A DNA stretch of 37,099 nt from Oscillospiraceae bacterium (GTDB lineage Bacteria; Bacillota; Clostridia; Oscillospirales; Oscillospiraceae), in NCBI GenBank assembly GCA_022800525.1, contig JAAWQM010000028.1, forward strand, positions 1 to 37,099. Reading direction: 5' to 3'. The position numbers and the translations under genes were made by a program. Below, piece by piece: positions 21,000 to 31,113 of this stretch; position 1 is the stretch's first letter; every line of letters starts with the position of its first letter. The notes beneath the pieces are model-generated. The model had not been told where the DNA came from, did no database searches, and saw only the letters and a program-made list of their open reading frames with translations.

Positions 21000-22454
21000 A
21001 TGAAAAAGTTTCTTGCACTGCTTCTCTGCCTCTGTATGATCCTGGGCCTGGCCGCCTGCGGCGGGAACAACGATCAGAAGGATGACAGCAACGACGGCCA
21101 GCAGACCGCCACCCCGCCCGCGGACGATAAAAATAATGACGCGGAGCCCGCTCCCGAGCCCGCCTCCGCCGACGAGGACACCATCGTCATCATGGCTCCC
21201 CCGGTCACCGGCGACTACGCCGAGCTGCTGGCCGGCTGGATTACCGACTTCCAGAAGGACTATCCCCACCTGAAGGTGGAGGTCATCAATACCTCCTGGG
21301 ATGACCACAGCTCCAAGCTGTCCACCATGGCTCTGGCCGGAGAGGCGCCCGACATCGCCGAGGTCAGCTACGGCGCGATCGGTACATACGTGGAGATGGG
21401 CGTGGCCGTGGACGTGAAGCCCTATCTGCCTGACGGCGCCCTGGACGACTACGACCAGAACGCGCTGGACTACATGACGCTGAACAACACCCTCTACGGC
21501 CTGCCCCTGTACCTGACCATCCAGGCCCTGGGCGGCAACCGCCAGATGATGGAGGAGGCCGGCGTGGACGTGGAAAAGGTTCAGTCCGGCGGCTGGACCT
21601 ATGACGAGTTCCTCACGGCGATTGAGGCCGGCACCAAGGACGAGACCTACGGCTTCGTGTTCGCCAACTCCGGCGTCACCACCGCTGACTTTGTAAGCAT
21701 CTTCGGCGTAGGCGCGGGTATCACCGCCAACTTCACCGACGATCTGAAGTACGCCTATACCTCCGAGAACATGAAGAACCTGCTGGCCGCAGTCGAGACC
21801 ATGGTCTCTTCCGGCTGGATGCCCAACTACGCCGTGGAGGCCGGCCAGCGTCTGGTCATGCTGGAGACCGGCAACGCCATGATTACCGGCAAGGCCATGC
21901 CTCTCTTTGAAAACAACGTCAACAAGAACAACGCGGGCATCGCCACCGGCGAGGCTGTGGACGGCTCCATTGAGGTCGAATACGCCTTCCTGCCCGTGCC
22001 TACCATGGACGGCGTCACCGAGTCCTGCTTCGGCACTGTGGACGGCATGATCATGCTGCGCAACAACAACAGCACGGAGGAGCATCTGAAAAACGTGGGT
22101 CTGTTCCTCAACTACATCTGCTCCGGCAAGCCTGTGGCTGAGACTGTCAACCAGATCCTGCTCTCCTGCGTCTGCAAGTCCGGCCGTGAGGCGCAGGCAG
22201 GCGCCGACCTGGGCCAGGACGCCCGCAACGCCGAGGCTTCCACCCGCTGCATCGGCATCGTGAAGGCCCCTCCCACGGGCATCACCAGTGAGCAGGCCGC
22301 CAACGCCAAGACCCTGATGGATGAGACCATCGTGCCCAAGTTCCAGGCGTTGCTGGCCGGTGAGACCACGGCCCAGGCCCTGTACGACGAGGTCTGCGCC
22401 AAGGCGGTGGAGCTGTTCGGAGCGGACGGCTGCGAGATGGGCTTCATCCAGTAA
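21000..22454 (+). CDS. ABC transporter sugar-binding lipoprotein
   Basis: The 484-residue solute-binding protein starts at ATG 21000 with AAGGAGG 6 nt upstream. A lipoprotein signal (MKKFLALLLCLCMILGLAAC, Cys20 as the anchored residue) is followed by an Asp/Asn/Pro-rich linker to about residue 57. The mature part is a family-1 extracellular binding protein: IVIMAPPVTGDYAELLAGWI, MALAGEAPDIAEVSY, LYGLPLYLTIQALGGN and a C-terminal helical segment. It should capture an oligosaccharide or amino sugar outside the membrane and pass it to the two permeases. The downstream genes point to GlcNAc/MurNAc-containing muropeptide sugars. Cysteines late in the chain are unusual for the family. Confidence 0.93.
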   Translation: MKKFLALLLCLCMILGLAACGGNNDQKDDSNDGQQTATPPADDKNNDAEPAPEPASADEDTIVIMAPPVTGDYAELLAGWITDFQKDYPHLKVEVINTSWDDHSSKLSTMALAGEAPDIAEVSYGAIGTYVEMGVAVDVKPYLPDGALDDYDQNALDYMTLNNTLYGLPLYLTIQALGGNRQMMEEAGVDVEKVQSGGWTYDEFLTAIEAGTKDETYGFVFANSGVTTADFVSIFGVGAGITANFTDDLKYAYTSENMKNLLAAVETMVSSGWMPNYAVEAGQRLVMLETGNAMITGKAMPLFENNVNKNNAGIATGEAVDGSIEVEYAFLPVPTMDGVTESCFGTVDGMIMLRNNNSTEEHLKNVGLFLNYICSGKPVAETVNQILLSCVCKSGREAQAGADLGQDARNAEASTRCIGIVKAPPTGITSEQAANAKTLMDETIVPKFQALLAGETTAQALYDEVCAKAVELFGADGCEMGFIQ

Positions 22455-22475
22455 CCGGAAGGCGGCCGCAGGCCC

Positions 22476-22576
22476 CCCGGCAGGGACAGCGTCCCTGCCG
22501 GGTCTGGGCAGCGCCCACCGCCATACCGCAGTATCACCGATAAACGACATGGGCCTGCCCGTGGCGGGCCCATGTC
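22476..22576 (+). repeat. Structured spacer between binding protein and permeases
   Basis: Three hairpins occur in 100 nt: a 12-bp perfect stem (22476-22487 with 22491-22502), TGGGC-AGC-GCCCA (22505-22517), and a 10-bp stem (22546-22555 with 22567-22576) followed by TTATTGT. The first resembles the element at 16119-16137. Placed after the binding-protein gene, they may stabilise its 3' end and partly terminate, so that binding protein exceeds permease, as in maltose-type operons. Confidence 0.55.
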
Positions 22577-22617
22577 TTATTGTACCCAAAACGCAAGAAA
22601 AGGAGGAGAGGAAAACG

Positions 22618-23526
22618 ATGAGATCCAAAGCAACCACCCTGCGTGACCGCCGTTTCCGGATCACCCTGGAGGACCTCAACGGCTGGGCCTTCATCGCGGT
22701 GGCGATGATCGTCTTTGCCGTCATGACCATCTACCCAGTGGTATCCGCCGTCATCACCAGCTTCCAGAGCTATAAACCCTTCGGCTCGGAGTGGGTGCAG
22801 TTCGACAACTACAAGACTGCCCTGTCCAACGACCTGTTCTACAAATCCATTCGCAACACCGCCATCTATACCGCAGTCACCGTCCCCCTTTCCCTGGTCA
22901 TCGCCTTTGCGGTGGCGGTGATGATCCTGCCCTTCAAGCGGAAGACGCAGTCGGTATTCAAATCCCTCTACTACATCCCCGCCGTGGCGTCCGGCGTGGC
23001 CATGAGCGTGGTGTGGCTGTGGCTGTACGACTCGTCCCCGTCGGGTCTCTTCAATCAGCTGCTGACCTTCTTCCACGCCCCCACGCTGAACTGGCTGAGC
23101 TCCAGCAAGACGGCCATGATGTCGCTGATTCTCATGAGCCTGCTCTCCGGCCAGGGCAGCAGTATCATCATCTATATCGCCGCCCTCATGGGCATCGACA
23201 ACACCTACTTTGAGGCCGCGGAGCTGGACGGAGCCACCTTCTTCCAGAAGCTGCGCTTCATCGTCATCCCGCTGTGCAAGCCGACCACTCTGTTCCTGCT
23301 GGTCACCGGCATCATCAACTCCTTCCAGGTGTTCATGAACGCCTACATGATGACCGGCGGCGGGCCGGACAACAACACGACGATGATCGGCCTGCTGATC
23401 TTCAACAACGCCTTCGTCTACGGCAAATACGGTCTGGCCTGCGCCCAAGCGATCATGCTGGCAATCGTCATCGCCGCGCTCACCGCCATCCAGTTCAAGG
23501 TGGCCGGCGACGATGTGGAATATTAA
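22618..23526 (+). CDS. ABC sugar transporter permease, MalF-like
   Basis: The 302-residue inner-membrane permease starts at 22618, with AGGAGGAG about 9 nt upstream. It has six predicted membrane helices, beginning WAFIAVAMIVFAVMTIYPVV. The coupling loop is YFEAAELDGATFFQKLRFIV (the EAA motif that docks on the ATPase), followed by IPL. It pairs with the next gene product. No ATPase gene is in the locus; CUT1 systems of Firmicutes often share one MsmX-type ATPase encoded elsewhere. Confidence 0.93.
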   Translation: MRSKATTLRDRRFRITLEDLNGWAFIAVAMIVFAVMTIYPVVSAVITSFQSYKPFGSEWVQFDNYKTALSNDLFYKSIRNTAIYTAVTVPLSLVIAFAVAVMILPFKRKTQSVFKSLYYIPAVASGVAMSVVWLWLYDSSPSGLFNQLLTFFHAPTLNWLSSSKTAMMSLILMSLLSGQGSSIIIYIAALMGIDNTYFEAAELDGATFFQKLRFIVIPLCKPTTLFLLVTGIINSFQVFMNAYMMTGGGPDNNTTMIGLLIFNNAFVYGKYGLACAQAIMLAIVIAALTAIQFKVAGDDVEY

Positions 23527-23544
23527 GGGAGGGGGAGAAAAGCA

Positions 23545-24411
23545 ATGGCAAGCGGTTTGTATTCCCAGCATCTCCGCGATCCCAAGATCCGCATCATCCG
23601 AAACGCGGTCATGGGCGTGGTCCTGTTCTTCTTCGCCGTGGTGGTCCTCTTTCCCCTGGTCTACATGCTGGCCTGGTCCTTCGGACCCGCCCAGGAGATG
23701 GCCGCGACCTCTTACGCCATCTTCCCCAAGACCTGGAGCCTGGACTCCTACAAATACTTTTTCAGCTCCAACCAATACTCGGTAAAGTGGCTGTGGAACA
23801 GCTTCGTGGTGGCTGCGGCCACTGTGGTCTCCAACGTCATCTTCGCCAGCATGGCGGGCTACGCCTTCGCCAAGATCAAATTCAAGGGCAGCACCTTCCT
23901 GTTCTTCTTCATCCTGATGGCGATGATGATTCCCTATCAGGTCACGCAGGTGCCTCTTTACATCCTCTTCGTCAACAAATTCAAGATGACCAACACCTTC
24001 ACGGCGCTGATCCTGCCGGGGTGCGTCACTTCGTACAACATCTTCCTGTCCAAGCAGTTTTTCGCGGGCATTCCGACCTCCCTGATCGAGAACGCCAAGG
24101 TGGAGGGTGCGACCCAGTTCCGCATCTTCCGGAGCATCATCCTGCCCCTGTCCAAGACGGTGCTGGCGGTCATGGCCATCAACACCTTCATGGGCAACTG
24201 GAACACCTTCTTCTGGCCCTTCCTGGTGACCTCCAAGGACTCCATGTATACCATTCAGGTGGGGCTCAAGACCTTCAAGTTCGCCAACGGAACCCTGCTC
24301 TCCCCCATGATGGCGGGCGCGACCATCTCCGCGCTGCCCATGTTCGTGCTGTTCTTCTCCTTGCAGAAGTACTTTCTGGAGGGCGTAACCATCGGAGCGG
24401 TGAAGGGGTGA
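23545..24411 (+). CDS. ABC sugar transporter permease, MalG-like
   Basis: The 288-residue partner permease has six helices, starting IIRNAVMGVVLFFFAVVVLF, a MalG-type periplasmic segment with FGPAQEMAATSYAIFPKTWS, and the EAA loop SLIENAKVEGATQFRIFRSI followed by ILPL. It ends GVTIGAVKG, a common MalG-family C-terminus (xxGAVKG). A GGGAGGGGGAG ribosome site precedes the ATG, 18 nt past the stop of the first permease, so the pair is co-translated. Confidence 0.93.
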   Translation: MASGLYSQHLRDPKIRIIRNAVMGVVLFFFAVVVLFPLVYMLAWSFGPAQEMAATSYAIFPKTWSLDSYKYFFSSNQYSVKWLWNSFVVAAATVVSNVIFASMAGYAFAKIKFKGSTFLFFFILMAMMIPYQVTQVPLYILFVNKFKMTNTFTALILPGCVTSYNIFLSKQFFAGIPTSLIENAKVEGATQFRIFRSIILPLSKTVLAVMAINTFMGNWNTFFWPFLVTSKDSMYTIQVGLKTFKFANGTLLSPMMAGATISALPMFVLFFSLQKYFLEGVTIGAVKG

Positions 24412-24502
24412 GCGCGCCGGGCGGCGGTTCGCACAGGCCCTTTGGACAGCGGGCGTACACTGCGCGCCCCTGCACCAGCGGATCATGAGAGGAGGAATGA
24501 GC

Positions 24503-25465
24503 ATGATACGCAACTACCAAGCGACCGATTTCCCAGCCCTGGCGGCCCTCTGGAATACGGCGGGAACCGCCCAGGGTTACGCCCCGCAGACGCCGGAAGC
24601 CCTGGCTCCCCTGCTGGCGGAGCACCCCTGTTTCTCTCCGGACCACGCGTTCGCGCTGGAGGAGGACGGCGCGGTCAAAGGCTTTGCCTGCGGCTGCGTG
24701 GGGGACGATCTGGCGCAGGGAGACAAGCGGGGATATTTTACCTGCCTGCTGCTGGACAAGGCGTTCGAGTCCAAGAAAAACGCGGCCGCCCTGCTCTCCG
24801 CGCTGGAGGACTCCTTCCGGCAGGCTGGAAAGATCCAGGCCGCCATGACCTTCTTCAACCCTATGCGCCTGCCTTGGGTCATACCCGGCACGGACGGACA
24901 CCAGCACAACAACTGTCCCGGCGTGGCGGAGGACCTGCCGCTGCACGGGTGGATGACGGAGCTGGGCTGGCAGGTCAGGGCCAAGGAGTGCGCCATGTAC
25001 CTGGACCTGGCCCGGTTTGAAATGCCGGACTGGGTGGAGGAAAAATCCGGTAGGCTGGCGGCGGAGGGCTACGGCGTGGACTGGTACCAGTCCGGGAAGC
25101 ACCGCGGCCTTGCGGAGATGGTCCATTCTCTGGGCAACCCCATCTGGGACGCGGAGGTCCCGGAGGCGGCGGAGAAGATCAACATGCTGGTGGCCCTGCA
25201 CGGCGATGAAGCCGTCGGCTTCACCGGTCCGGTCTATCCGGAGTCCACCGGGCGGGGATACTTCGCCGGAATCGCTGTCGCCGCCGGACATGAGGGACAC
25301 GGCTTAGGCACGCTGCTGTTCTACCGCCTGTGCCAGGCGGAGAAGGAGGCGGGCAGCCGGTACATGTCCCTGTTCACCGGCTCGGACAACCATGCGCAGA
25401 AAATTTATCTTGGCGCGGGTTTCCAGGTGCGCCGGATCTTTTCAGTCGTAACAAAGGAGCTGTAA
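24503..25465 (+). CDS. Tandem GNAT-fold acetyltransferase
   Basis: The 320-residue protein starts at ATG 24503, 7 nt after GGAGG; nearby ATGs at 24485 and 24497 overlap that site. It holds two GNAT-like halves. The N-terminal half (about 1-150) opens MIRNYQATDFPALAALWNTA but has a poor acetyl-CoA loop. The C-terminal half (about 165-320) has the full motif AGIAVAAGHEGHGLGTLLFY and MSLFTGSDNHAQKIYLGAGF. Double-GNAT proteins usually keep one active half. Lying between importer and deacetylase-like genes, it may acetylate an imported amino sugar, but this is inference; the substrate could also be a peptide amine. Confidence 0.82.
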   Translation: MIRNYQATDFPALAALWNTAGTAQGYAPQTPEALAPLLAEHPCFSPDHAFALEEDGAVKGFACGCVGDDLAQGDKRGYFTCLLLDKAFESKKNAAALLSALEDSFRQAGKIQAAMTFFNPMRLPWVIPGTDGHQHNNCPGVAEDLPLHGWMTELGWQVRAKECAMYLDLARFEMPDWVEEKSGRLAAEGYGVDWYQSGKHRGLAEMVHSLGNPIWDAEVPEAAEKINMLVALHGDEAVGFTGPVYPESTGRGYFAGIAVAAGHEGHGLGTLLFYRLCQAEKEAGSRYMSLFTGSDNHAQKIYLGAGFQVRRIFSVVTKEL

Positions 25466-25471
25466 GCAATT

Positions 25472-26164
25472 ATGAAGTACAACCGTATTTTAGCCATCGG
25501 CGGCCATGTGGGCGACATGGAGCTCACCTGCGGCGGCATACTTGCCACCTGCGCCGCCGCAGGCGGGCACATCGCCACCCTGGCCCTCACCGCCGGCGAA
25601 AAGGGCGTCCCCGCCGGTCAGACGGCGGAACAGTACCGGACGCAGAAGCTGAAGGAGGCCAAGGCGTTTGCGGACCTGCTGGGCGGGGAGAGCTATGTAC
25701 TGGACTACCCCGACGGCTTCCTGCCGGACAACGAGGAGGCCCGCCTCGCCGTATGCGACATCATCCGGAAGGAGAAGCCGGACCTGATCGTCACCCACCA
25801 CGAGAAGAGTATGCACAAGGACCACGCAGCCTGCCACCGCATCGCAGTGGACGCATGGTTCTACGCGGCCCTGCCCGCCATTGAGCGGGAACTGCCCCAC
25901 CACTTCGCGCCCCTGCGCTTCGCGGAAAACTGGGAGGATGCCACGGACTTCAAGCCCTTCGAGTACCTGGAGGTTTCCCAGGAGGGCTTTGAGCTGTGGC
26001 AGAAGGCGGTGCGGACCCATTGGTTTGTCACCGGGTCCGTCAGCTTCCCGTATTTTGAGTACTATTCCCACCTGAAGCGTCTGCGGGGCATCGAGGCCCG
26101 GCGGGCCTACGCGGAAACCTTCATGCGCCTGCCGGAGGAAGTCCGGCTTGTCAGCGCGCTGTGA
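25472..26164 (+). CDS. PIG-L/LmbE-family protein, atypical N-deacetylase
   Basis: The 230-residue protein has the LmbE fold. The first motif reads [20 protein letters not shown], where the family norm is AHPDDxE. His12 and Asp15, the two zinc ligands, and Glu17 remain, but the catalytic-base Asp is Gly14. The second motif, [18 protein letters not shown], keeps the His-x-Asp-His zinc and catalytic block. The family removes N-acetyl groups from GlcNAc-type sugars or carboxamides. Without the Asp it may use another base or another reaction. AAAGGAG lies inside the end of the GNAT gene, 6 nt between the genes. Confidence 0.82.
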   Translation: MKYNRILAIGGHVGDMELTCGGILATCAAAGGHIATLALTAGEKGVPAGQTAEQYRTQKLKEAKAFADLLGGESYVLDYPDGFLPDNEEARLAVCDIIRKEKPDLIVTHHEKSMHKDHAACHRIAVDAWFYAALPAIERELPHHFAPLRFAENWEDATDFKPFEYLEVSQEGFELWQKAVRTHWFVTGSVSFPYFEYYSHLKRLRGIEARRAYAETFMRLPEEVRLVSAL

Positions 26165-26189
26165 CAGCGCGCGCAACAGGAGGATGCAG

Positions 26190-27110
26190 ATGGACTGGAA
26201 AAAGATCAAGACGGAAGAACGGAACGAGCGGACGGCCAATATTGACACGCTCTCTACAATCGATATGATCCGCCTCATCAACGACGAGGATAAAAAAGTA
26301 GCCCTGGCTGTGGAGAAGGAGATGGAGCGGATTGCCGCCGCCGTGGATGTGATTGCGGCGCAGCTGAAGGAGGGCGGACGGCTGATCTACTGCGGCTGCG
26401 GTACCTCCGGGCGGCTGGGCGTGCTGGACGCGGTGGAGTGCCCCCCGACCTACTCTACGGACCCGGATATGGTGGTGGGGCTTATCGCCGGAGGCTATAA
26501 CGCCATGTTCCGGGCGGTGGAGGGCGCGGAGGACGACGCCTCCCTTGGCGAGAAGGACCTGCGGGAGATCGGCTTCTGTGACAAGGATGTGCTGGTGGGC
26601 ATCGCGGCCTCCGGCCGGACCCCCTATGTGCTGGGGGCCATGACTTACGCGAAAAGCGTCAGGGCCCATGTGATCGGCGTGACCTGCTGCCCCGGCTCCC
26701 CGGTGACGCAGGCGGCGGAAATTGCCATCGCCCCGGTCCCCGGCCCGGAGGTGGTCACAGGCTCCACCCGGATGAAGAGCGGCACCGCGCAGAAGATGGT
26801 GCTCAACATGCTGTCCACCGGGGCCATGATTAAGCTGGGGAAGGTCTACGGCAACCTGATGGTGGACGTGAAGCCCACCAATGAAAAGCTGGTTGCCCGT
26901 TGCCACAGGATCGTCTGCGCGGCGGCGGACGTGGATGCGGAGACCGCAGGAGAGGCGCTGGAGCAGTGCGGCTTCCGGCCCAAGACCGCCATTGTGATGC
27001 TGCGGCTGGGCGTGGGGGCGGAGGAGGCGAAGACCCTCCTGGACCAGTCGGATGGCCGCATAGCGGCAGCTTTGGAAAGGGGTGTTGAGCATGGCGCGTT
27101 TTTGTCGTGA
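26190..27110 (+). CDS. murQ: N-acetylmuramic acid 6-phosphate etherase
   Basis: The 306-residue SIS-domain enzyme removes D-lactate from MurNAc-6-phosphate to yield GlcNAc-6-phosphate, the key step of MurNAc recycling. Hallmarks: [20 protein letters not shown] (about 64-83) and [21 protein letters not shown] (about 109-120), [35 protein letters not shown] and [12 protein letters not shown]. The start at 26190 follows AGGAGG; an ATG at 26184 overlaps that site. Length and all blocks agree with MurQ. Confidence 0.96.
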   Translation: MDWKKIKTEERNERTANIDTLSTIDMIRLINDEDKKVALAVEKEMERIAAAVDVIAAQLKEGGRLIYCGCGTSGRLGVLDAVECPPTYSTDPDMVVGLIAGGYNAMFRAVEGAEDDASLGEKDLREIGFCDKDVLVGIAASGRTPYVLGAMTYAKSVRAHVIGVTCCPGSPVTQAAEIAIAPVPGPEVVTGSTRMKSGTAQKMVLNMLSTGAMIKLGKVYGNLMVDVKPTNEKLVARCHRIVCAAADVDAETAGEALEQCGFRPKTAIVMLRLGVGAEEAKTLLDQSDGRIAAALERGVEHGAFLS

Positions 27111-27215
27111 CGGCAAACCGGAGGCTTTGGGCGTGGGCGCCGGCATGGAGGCCGTCCTGCCGGATGAGGGCAACCGGCAGGACAAGCTGGCGGAATCAAC
27201 GCTCCGGGCGCTTGT

Positions 27216-27219
<4 letters not shown>
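27091..27219 (+). CDS. 42-codon ORF linking murQ and anmK
   Basis: An ATG at 27091 follows GAAAGGGG and lies inside the murQ 3' end in another frame. The ORF ([20 protein letters not shown] start, ALV end) stops at TGA 27217-27219, which overlaps the GTG start of anmK as GTGTGA. No domain is recognised. Its likely use is translational coupling of anmK, which has no ribosome site of its own. Confidence 0.35.
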
Positions 27220-28412
<1,193 letters not shown>

Positions 28413-28425
28413 TGGAGAAGAAACG

Positions 28426-29571
28426 ATGGTAACATATGGGATTGACCATTTAGCGGAGTACAAGGAACTGCTGTCCGGAGGCCGGGTGGCGCTGGTGACC
28501 TCCGTCACAGGCCGCAGCAGCGGCAACATCCCCACAATCGACCTGCTGGGGCGTGTGTGCCGCCTTACGGCCCTGCTGGGACCGGAGCACGGCGTCCGGG
28601 GCGACCAGCCCGCCGGTGCCCTGACCGGAGACTATGTGGACGAGGCCACGGGACTGCCGGTATTCAGCCTCTACAGCGCCGCCGGGAAGCGGCTGCGTCC
28701 GGAAATGCTGGATACGTTTGACATCCTGGCGTATGATATCCAGGATGTGGGGCTGCGGTTCTATACCTTCATTTCCACACTGTGCGCTCTGGTGGAGGAC
28801 TGCGCCGCCGCCGGGAAGCGGCTGGTGGTGCTGGACCGCCCCGACCCGCTGGGCGGGAACGTTGTGGAGGGCGGTATCTTACAGGATGAGTACCGCAGCT
28901 TTGTAGGCTGCCGCCCCGTGCCAGTGCGCTATGGGCTCACCGCCGGGGAGTTTGCTAGGATGGTCAACGAGAAGGAGCGGCTGGGCTGCGACCTCCGCGT
29001 CATCCCCTGCGGCGGCTGGCGCGGAGAGCCCTTCCCCGCCTGGGGGCAGATCTGGCAGATGCCCAGTCTGGGCCTGCCCACCTTTGAGGGGGCCGCACTG
29101 TATGCGGGCGTCTGCATCTTCGAGGGGACGGCCCTCTCCGAGGGACGGGGCACGGCGGCCCCCTTCCGCATTATCGGCGGGCCCGGAATGGACGGCGAAC
29201 GGCTGGTGAGGGAGTTTGCGGCCCTGCGCCTGCCTGGCGCGGCGGCTACGCCGGTGTATTTCACCCCTGCCGCATCCAAGCACCAGGGCACACCCTGCGG
29301 GGGGCTGATGCTCCACGTGACGGACTTCCATGCCCTGCGGCCCGTAGAGCTGGGGGTGGAACTGCTGGCCCTGTTCCAGAGGCTCTATCCGGAACAGTCC
29401 GCCTTCCTGCCGCCAGTGGAGCCGGGACGGCGGCCCTTTATCTCCCTGCTCACTGGCTGCGGCGACTTCGTCCCCGGCTGGGACAAGGACGCCATACTGG
29501 AACGCTATGCGCGGGAAAGCGCGGTGTTCGCCAGGGAAAAGCAGGCTTATCATTTGTATGAGAGGGTTTAG
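28426..29571 (+). CDS. namZ: DUF1343 exo-beta-N-acetylmuramidase (NamZ-like)
   Basis: The 381-residue protein matches the DUF1343/GH171 family, whose B. subtilis member YbbC/NamZ releases terminal MurNAc from peptidoglycan saccharides. Typical blocks are LLGPEHGVRGDQPAG (50-64), DILAYDIQDVGLRFYTF (99-115), LVVLDRPDPLGGNVVEG (133-149) and FEGTALSEGRGTAAPF (232-247). Unlike secreted relatives it has no signal peptide: it starts MVTYGIDHLAEYKELLSGGR. It should work in the cytosol on imported saccharides. GGAGAAG precedes the ATG, 13 nt after the anmK stop. Confidence 0.92.
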   Translation: MVTYGIDHLAEYKELLSGGRVALVTSVTGRSSGNIPTIDLLGRVCRLTALLGPEHGVRGDQPAGALTGDYVDEATGLPVFSLYSAAGKRLRPEMLDTFDILAYDIQDVGLRFYTFISTLCALVEDCAAAGKRLVVLDRPDPLGGNVVEGGILQDEYRSFVGCRPVPVRYGLTAGEFARMVNEKERLGCDLRVIPCGGWRGEPFPAWGQIWQMPSLGLPTFEGAALYAGVCIFEGTALSEGRGTAAPFRIIGGPGMDGERLVREFAALRLPGAAATPVYFTPAASKHQGTPCGGLMLHVTDFHALRPVELGVELLALFQRLYPEQSAFLPPVEPGRRPFISLLTGCGDFVPGWDKDAILERYARESAVFAREKQAYHLYERV

Positions 29572-29574
29572 ATT

Positions 29575-31113
29575 ATGACGATCACTGAAAAAATCGGCCA
29601 GCGGCTGGTGGGCGGCTTCCCCGGGACGGAGATGAGCCCGGAATTTATCCGTCTCGTAAAGGAGTACAAGATCGGCAACGTGATCCTGTTCCAGCGCAAC
29701 TGCGAGAGCAGCGGGCAGCTGGCGAAGCTCTGCCGGGACATTCAGGAGCTGGTGGGCAGGGAGACGGGCCACAGAGCCTTCATCACCATCGACCAGGAGG
29801 GCGGCGCGGTGACCCGCCTGCCCTGCGAGGCGGTGAACGTCCCCGGCGCGATGGCACTGGCGGCCGCCGGCGGCCCGGAAAACGCTTACAGGGCCGCCCG
29901 GCTGACGGCGGCGGAGCTGCGCTCTTACGGCATCAATTTCAATCTGGCGCCGGTGGCGGACGTGAACAACAACCCCGACAATCCGATTATCGGCGTGCGC
30001 AGCTACGGCGATACCGCCGAACAGGCGGCGCGGTACGCCGCCGCCGCCCTGCAGGGCTATCTGGATGGCGGGGTGATGGCCTCCGCCAAGCATTTCCCCG
30101 GCCACGGAGACACGGCTATGGACTCCCATCTGAGCCTTCCCTGCATCGACAAAACCCTGGAGGAGCTGGAGCGGCTGGAACTGCGGCCCTTCAAGGCCCT
30201 CATCGGCGCCGGGTGTCCGGCGGTGATGACCACCCACATCCTCTTTCCCCGGCTGGAGCCGGACAACGTGCCCGCCACCATGTCCCGGCGGATCATTACC
30301 GGCATCCTGAAGGAGCGGCTGGGCTTCAAGGGGCTGGTGGTCAGCGACTGCGTGGAGATGCAGGCCATCGGCGTTTACTACGGCTCCGCCAAAGGCGCGG
30401 CGGCGGCCATGGCGGCAGGCGTGGATCTGGTGCTCGTCAGCCACACCGCTGAGACCCTGGAGGAGGCTGCCCGGGCCTGCCGGGAGGCGGTGGACTCCGG
30501 GGAGATCGCTATGGAGGAGTTGGACGCCTCCGCAGAAAAAATCCTGCGGTACAAAGAACAGTATTGCATGGAGCCGGTGGGCGCGCCAGAACGTCCGGAG
30601 GCGCTGGCGGAGGCCGCCGCCCTGCGGCAGGCCACCATTACCCTGGCACAGGGGACCATCCCGGAATTGGGTGAGAAGCCCTTTTTCTGCGGCTGCGCGG
30701 ACTATCAGGCGGGGCTGGTCTCCAACCGGGAGATGGAAAAGCCTGCTTTCGCGGAATTCATGGCCTCCAGGCTGGGCGGCGTGGCTCTGGTCACCGGCAA
30801 GGACCCCTCTCCGGAGGAAATCCAGACGGCAGCCGATGCCGCCAGAGGGCACAGCTCCATTTTCCTAAGCGCCTACAACGGGCACCTCTTCCCCGGCCAG
30901 ACCGCGCTGATGGAGGCGCTGGGCAAGCTGGACATCCCTATGGCGGTGGTGGCGCTGCGGAATCCATACGACCTGCGGTATGCGCCCGGGCACGCGGCGG
31001 CCATCGCCGCGTGGGACTACTCCCGCCTCACGCTGGAGGCCCTGGTCCCTGTCCTGGCCGGTAAGGCAAGGCCACAGGGGAGGCTGCCCATTGCGCTGGA
31101 GAGACGGGCATGA
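29575..31113 (+). CDS. nagZ: GH3 beta-N-acetylhexosaminidase (NagZ-like)
   Basis: The enzyme removes terminal GlcNAc from GlcNAc-MurNAc fragments. The 512-residue protein has the GH3 barrel in residues 1-335, with the NagZ loop KHFPGHGDTAMDSH (172-185; His-Asp dyad acting as acid/base) and the nucleophile Asp258 in GLVVSDCVEMQAIGV. TIDQEGGAVTRLP and PVADVNNNPDNPIIGVRSYG are further family blocks. Residues about 345-512 are a second alpha/beta domain, as in two-domain Firmicute NagZ. No signal peptide is present, so the enzyme is cytosolic. It lies 3 nt after namZ, and its stop overlaps the start of the kinase gene. Confidence 0.94.
   Translation: MTITEKIGQRLVGGFPGTEMSPEFIRLVKEYKIGNVILFQRNCESSGQLAKLCRDIQELVGRETGHRAFITIDQEGGAVTRLPCEAVNVPGAMALAAAGGPENAYRAARLTAAELRSYGINFNLAPVADVNNNPDNPIIGVRSYGDTAEQAARYAAAALQGYLDGGVMASAKHFPGHGDTAMDSHLSLPCIDKTLEELERLELRPFKALIGAGCPAVMTTHILFPRLEPDNVPATMSRRIITGILKERLGFKGLVVSDCVEMQAIGVYYGSAKGAAAAMAAGVDLVLVSHTAETLEEAARACREAVDSGEIAMEELDASAEKILRYKEQYCMEPVGAPERPEALAEAAALRQATITLAQGTIPELGEKPFFCGCADYQAGLVSNREMEKPAFAEFMASRLGGVALVTGKDPSPEEIQTAADAARGHSSIFLSAYNGHLFPGQTALMEALGKLDIPMAVVALRNPYDLRYAPGHAAAIAAWDYSRLTLEALVPVLAGKARPQGRLPIALERRA

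Noticed and set aside
20982-22730. A 582-codon open frame on the minus strand opposite the binding-protein gene
   Set aside because: The plus strand has a lipoprotein signal, ribosome site and promoter; the opposite frame is a His/Gly/Val-rich shadow.
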